From a virus: DNA of 44,388 nucleotides. The stretch spans positions 1-44,388 of the IMG/VR virus record IMGVR_UViG_3300020185_000090; one strand, written 5' to 3'. The notes below the pieces were generated by a model, which saw only the letters and a list, made by a program, of their open reading frames with translations, was not told the origin of the DNA and did no database searches. The position numbers and the translations under genes are program-made. Below are positions 41,388 through 44,388 of this stretch, piece by piece (positions within the stretch are counted from its first letter, which is position 1; each line of letters begins with the position of its first letter).

Positions 41388-41395
41388 TATAAATA
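41388..41395 (+). promoter_or_regulatory. late promoter (perfect TATAAATA), leaderless geometry
   Basis: Five bases (AGGGT) separate TATAAATA from the ATG at 41401, so RNA should begin at the start codon. Confidence 0.75.
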
Positions 41396-41400
41396 AGGGT

Positions 41401-41697
41401 ATGGAAGCAATATTTGATTTGATAGGTGATGTGGGTGTTCCAATTGCAATGGCATTAGTCATGGGAGTATTCATATTTTTAATTATTAGACAAATCATGG
41501 AAGGCATAGTTGATAGTATTAAAACACTAACATTGTTTTGTGAGAGTTTAGAGAATCGTGCAAGAACAATGTCAAATGAGATGATTAAGATTGACATGTT
41601 AGTGTCAAGTGCTTTAGAACTAAGGCCTGATATAGAGAGAGTTGCACGTGCAGAGAACTTTATAGAAGATGGTAAACTTGATGTGAGGAGGGACTAA
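41401..41697 (+). CDS. single-pass membrane protein, paralogue A
   Basis: The 98-residue product has a membrane helix (VPIAMALVMGVFIFLIIRQI, about 13-32) and a long charged, partly coiled-coil C-terminal region. It shares with the next gene the plan D-x-G-x-P before the helix and an EG/EH-I motif after it, so the two are probably duplicates. The next gene starts in its stop codon. A membrane scaffold, lysis or secretion helper role is possible; none is proven. Confidence 0.65.
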   Translation: MEAIFDLIGDVGVPIAMALVMGVFIFLIIRQIMEGIVDSIKTLTLFCESLENRARTMSNEMIKIDMLVSSALELRPDIERVARAENFIEDGKLDVRRD

Positions 41698-41966
41698 TGG
41701 AACAAGAAGTCCCAATGATTGTAGAATTAATTACTGATTATGGGTTTCCAGTTGTTATGATGGTCGGACTAGGTTATTTTGTGTACTTTGTGTGGAACTT
41801 TATTAGTGAACACATAGACCCTGAAATAGAAAAAATGCATTTTGCATTGATTAGAGTTATAGACCAAACTAGAATGTTAGACCAAGATTTAATTAGATTA
41901 AAAGAAAAAGTTGATGTTGTTCTAGAATACCGTGAAAATGAAAAAAAGAAAACTACTAAAAGGTAG
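41697..41966 (+). CDS. single-pass membrane protein, paralogue B
   Basis: The 89-residue product has the helix FPVVMMVGLGYFVYFVWNFI (about 17-36), then a helical, heptad-like region (IRVIDQTRMLDQDLIRLKEK) and a basic end. It looks like a duplicate of the gene at 41401. Its last 29 bases overlap the radical SAM gene, so the two are translated together. Confidence 0.65.
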   Translation: MEQEVPMIVELITDYGFPVVMMVGLGYFVYFVWNFISEHIDPEIEKMHFALIRVIDQTRMLDQDLIRLKEKVDVVLEYRENEKKKTTKR

Positions 41967-42777
41967 TTATGATTTATACATAACTAACGCTTGTAATTTA
42001 CACTGCACTGGTTGTAGTGTCTTAGATTACGGTGGAGATTATGATAATAAGGGTAAGATAACAATACCCTACTTAAAGTTAAATGATGTTAAAGACATTA
42101 TTGAAAACTTTAACCGATTAGATTTATGTGTTGAAGAACTTAAAGTTCTAGGTGGAGAACCTACAACACACAAGGAACTCAAAGAAATTACAGAGTACCT
42201 TAGAGAGAATAAAGAGTGTTATGAAACACTAACCATTGTGACCAATGGATTAAACATAACTAATGAGATTATAGATATTCTCAAAAGTTATGATAGAATT
42301 ATTATATCAGTTTATAAACAATTAGGCGATATAAGAGAAACAATGAGACTAAGTGGACTGGAAGACCGAATATCTACAAATACAAAAGTAGATTATTGGG
42401 AACAAGATTCATTTGTTCGTTTTGGTGAAAAGTGGGATACTATAGAATATGATATTTGGAGTAATTGGAATAATTGCTACCAAAAAGATAGTTGTAAATC
42501 ACTTTCAAAAGAAGGTGTGTATAGATGCACAATTACCATGAACGAAAGAATTGAAGGTGTTGACTGGTCTAATGCAGAAGATATTGATAATCATGTACAT
42601 CGTGACGAACCTTTAGATAGGTGTAAGACATGTTATTGGCCAGGTAAAACAGAAAAATGGTCAAGTAATAAATGGAAGACCGATACTAGAAATTTTGAAA
42701 AAGGTCTTAAAATAATTGAAACGGTAAATGTATATGAAAAAGATATTATTAACACTACTATTCTCAACCACTCTTAG
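41938..42777 (+). CDS. radical SAM enzyme
   Basis: The 279-residue product has C-x3-C-x2-C in NACNLHCTGCSVLD (residues about 17-27), which binds a 4Fe-4S cluster that cleaves S-adenosylmethionine, followed by the GGEPT motif in KVLGGEPTTHKEL. Later cysteines (NNCYQKDSC, then DRCKTCYWPG) resemble a small SPASM/twitch-like auxiliary cluster region. The family includes peptide-modifying and other enzymes; the substrate is unknown. A GTG at 41932 is possible, but the ATG at 41938 is preferred. It overlaps csgF by 44 bases, an intimate link to the curli-type genes. Confidence 0.85.
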   Translation: MKKRKLLKGSYDLYITNACNLHCTGCSVLDYGGDYDNKGKITIPYLKLNDVKDIIENFNRLDLCVEELKVLGGEPTTHKELKEITEYLRENKECYETLTIVTNGLNITNEIIDILKSYDRIIISVYKQLGDIRETMRLSGLEDRISTNTKVDYWEQDSFVRFGEKWDTIEYDIWSNWNNCYQKDSCKSLSKEGVYRCTITMNERIEGVDWSNAEDIDNHVHRDEPLDRCKTCYWPGKTEKWSSNKWKTDTRNFEKGLKIIETVNVYEKDIINTTILNHS

Positions 42778-43186
42778 TGCAGACGAAATAGTACACAAAT
42801 TCAAAAGTCCTTCATTCAGTGGAATAGGACAATCATCACATTATCTTACAATTGAGAACCAAGAGAAATCAAGACGTGACAAGATAGCACAAGACATAGA
42901 AGATAGAATTGCAAAGGCAGAAAGGGAAGCAGACAACACCACCCTTGCAAAATTTTTAAGAAATGTGGAGAGTAGAATTTATGCTCAGATAGCAAAACAG
43001 TTAGTAGAAAATATGTTCTCTAATGGTGAAGCTGCATCATATGGTGTTTTCTCAATAGAAGGGAATACAGTCACATACGAAAAGTTGGTTGGAGAAGATG
43101 GTGCAGAATTTATTAGACTAACAATTGTATCACAAGACGGAACGACAACAACTTTAGATATACCAGTTGGAACAGGAAGTTTCTAA
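42734..43186 (+). CDS. csgF: curli assembly protein CsgF homologue
   Basis: The 150-residue product has a signal peptide (MKKILLTLLFSTTLSA, cleaved before DEIVHKF) and the CsgF pattern FKSPSFSGIGQSSHYLTIEN near the mature N-terminus, the part that inserts in the CsgG channel in the bacterial system. The middle is a charged helix and the end is a beta-type VTYEKLVGEDGAEFIRLTIV. The ATG at 42734 is chosen over 42728 for the signal peptide. CsgF caps CsgG at the outer membrane. Confidence 0.85.
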   Translation: MKKILLTLLFSTTLSADEIVHKFKSPSFSGIGQSSHYLTIENQEKSRRDKIAQDIEDRIAKAEREADNTTLAKFLRNVESRIYAQIAKQLVENMFSNGEAASYGVFSIEGNTVTYEKLVGEDGAEFIRLTIVSQDGTTTTLDIPVGTGSF

Positions 43187-44071
43187 ATGAAGAATTTTTT
43201 ATCAGTGGGACTTGCAGTCTTACTTGCCAGTAGTTGTGCAAGTGTTCCTACTATGAATAGAGATTCAAGTAATTGTGACCCAAACATTGTAGATGTTAAG
43301 ACTCTTGTTGAAAAAGCAATACCATTTACTTGTGTTGAAAATGCAGAGGTTGTGAAGATACCAACCTATCAAGAACTTGCAGACTTACCACCTGCTGAGA
43401 CAATGCCTATTGTTGCAGTATACTCTTATATAGATAAGACAGGACAAAGGAAGAGAATGGACGGAGTTGCATCATTCTCAACTGCAGTGACCCAAGGTGC
43501 AGAATCATTTTTGATTGATGCATTGAAGACTGCTGGAAATGGTAAATGGTTTAGAGTAGTAGAGAGAACAAATTTAGATGCACTTGTAAGAGAGAGACAA
43601 ATCATACGAAGTGCAAGAGAAGACTTTGCAAACCAAGAAGGTAATGAAGACTCCCCAACAGGAATTCAACCTCTCTTATTTGCTGGTATCCTACTTGATG
43701 GTGGGATAATTGGTTATGACACTAACATTGAAAGTGGTGGACGAGGTGCAAGAACACTTGGTGTAGGAACATCACGTTCATATAGAAGAGACGTAGTGAC
43801 TGTAAGTTTAAGAGGAATCTCAACACTTACAGGTGAAATTTTACTTAATGTGCAGACTACCAAGACAATATTGTCAGTTGGTGGTGGTTATGATGTATTC
43901 AAGTTTGTGGATATGGATACACAACTTGTTGAAATAGAAGATGGTGTAGCAGAGAATGAAGGAGTCACGAAAGCGACTCGTTCTGCAATCGAACTTGCTG
44001 TCTTAGAATTAATATACCAAGGACACGATAGAGGTTTTTGGGAAATAGAGGAAAAAACAAATGAAGAATAA
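43187..44071 (+). CDS. csgG: curli secretion channel CsgG homologue
   Basis: The 294-residue product has a lipoprotein-type signal ending LLASSC (Cys17), then the CsgG core: MPIVAVYSYIDKTGQRKRMD, FSTAVTQGAESFLIDAL, GKWFRVVERTNLDALVRERQ (a family hallmark), FAGILLDGGIIGYDTN and the strands VTVSLRGISTLTGEIL. CsgG forms a nonameric outer-membrane pore that exports curlin subunits. It begins one base after csgF. Length is slightly above the bacterial protein (277). Confidence 0.93.
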   Translation: MKNFLSVGLAVLLASSCASVPTMNRDSSNCDPNIVDVKTLVEKAIPFTCVENAEVVKIPTYQELADLPPAETMPIVAVYSYIDKTGQRKRMDGVASFSTAVTQGAESFLIDALKTAGNGKWFRVVERTNLDALVRERQIIRSAREDFANQEGNEDSPTGIQPLLFAGILLDGGIIGYDTNIESGGRGARTLGVGTSRSYRRDVVTVSLRGISTLTGEILLNVQTTKTILSVGGGYDVFKFVDMDTQLVEIEDGVAENEGVTKATRSAIELAVLELIYQGHDRGFWEIEEKTNEE

Positions 44072-44388
44072 ACTTCTTTTATTATGTTTATCATTAGGGT
44101 TAACTGGTTTCGTATCTGCAGCTGCAGATGATAACGAGATTTGGATACAACAGTCAGGTGACAATTTAACTTTGAACATAACTCAAAAAGGTTATGCAAA
44201 CAAAGTTGGTGGAGACGATTTTTCGAGTTCATCAATTGATATGATTTTGACTGGTGCAACTAATAGTTTAACACTATTACAGGACGGAGACTCAAACAAA
44301 TTATACGGCCCATTCATTGCAGATAATGCCACAGTAGATTTAACATTTACTGGTGATTCTAACTCTATGGATTGGAACGTAGGATATG
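44061..44388 (+). CDS. curlin-like secreted protein, N-terminal part
   Basis: The gene is cut by the window end after 109 codons. The product has a signal peptide (MKNKLLLLCLSLGLTGFVSA) and then strand-turn units of the curlin type: IWIQQSGDNLTLNITQKG with Q, G, N and Q at the expected places, and TLLQDGDSNKLYG. These match the S-x5-Q-x4-N-x5-Q style of CsgA/CsgB. It would be the cargo of the CsgG-CsgF channel. AGAGGAAAAAAC precedes the ATG, and it overlaps csgG by 11 bases. Confidence 0.8.
   Translation, partial: MKNKLLLLCLSLGLTGFVSAAADDNEIWIQQSGDNLTLNITQKGYANKVGGDDFSSSSIDMILTGATNSLTLLQDGDSNKLYGPFIADNATVDLTFTGDSNSMDWNVGY

Noticed and set aside
1-44388. tRNA genes
   Set aside because: No cloverleaf with a TTCRA-type arm and CCA-compatible acceptor was noticed in the gaps; the gaps are mostly too short. 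A tRNA search program would settle it.
1-44388. Integrase, insertion sequences or attachment sites
   Set aside because: No transposase or integrase signature was seen; the gene set is that of a lytic T4-like phage.

Overview
The window reads as part of the genome of an AT-rich T4-like myovirus from a marine bacterium. The core gene order (neck gp13-14, gp15, terminase gp16-17, sheath gp18, tube gp19, portal gp20, gp67/68, protease gp21, scaffold gp22, capsid gp23, gp3, UvsY, UvsW, gp55, gp47, gp46, gp45-44-62-RegA) is that of marine T4-like phages. The accessory genes (four 2-oxoglutarate/Fe(II) oxygenases, peptide deformylase, a CobS/CobT-like pair, curli-type genes) point to a pelagimyophage-like virus of SAR11 or a related heterotroph. 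The host is inferred, not shown. Every protein gene lies on the + strand.

Layout. 1-3641: end of a tail-fibre gene, then two unusual Q/R-x-P repeat proteins flanking a small gene. 3675-8393: a glycosyltransferase fusion, two oxygenases, a DUF6065-like protein and small genes. 8445-21157: the virion and packaging block from gp13 to the capsid protein gp23. 21176-22130: a regulatory island with a terminator, a late promoter, a glutamine-type riboswitch, a 46-residue peptide gene, a second terminator, and about 280 bases without a protein gene that seem to be transcribed from the minus strand by an early promoter. 22130-25899: gp3, UvsY, an oxygenase and UvsW. 25984-26993: a cassette of a membrane-anchored c-type cytochrome and four very small, mostly membrane proteins. 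27148-32766: gp55, gp47/gp46, a nuclease-like protein with a capsid-targeting-like N-terminus, deformylase and another oxygenase. 32763-37943: genes under three near-identical sigma70-type promoters, including the metalloprotease/VWA and AAA+ pair. 37930-40840: sliding clamp, clamp loader and RegA. 40874-44388: small membrane proteins, a radical SAM enzyme, and CsgF, CsgG and a curlin-like protein cut by the window end.

Regulation can be read in unusual detail. Early-type promoters are TTGACA-N18-TATACT with shared flanks (three on +, one on -). Late promoters are TATAAATA or close variants and fit the encoded gp55 sigma factor. In at least seven genes the start codon lies exactly where transcription should begin, so leaderless mRNAs look common. 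The most novel material is the riboswitch/peptide unit and its neighbouring minus-strand RNA candidate, the cytochrome cassette, the curli plus radical SAM cluster, and the repeat proteins.
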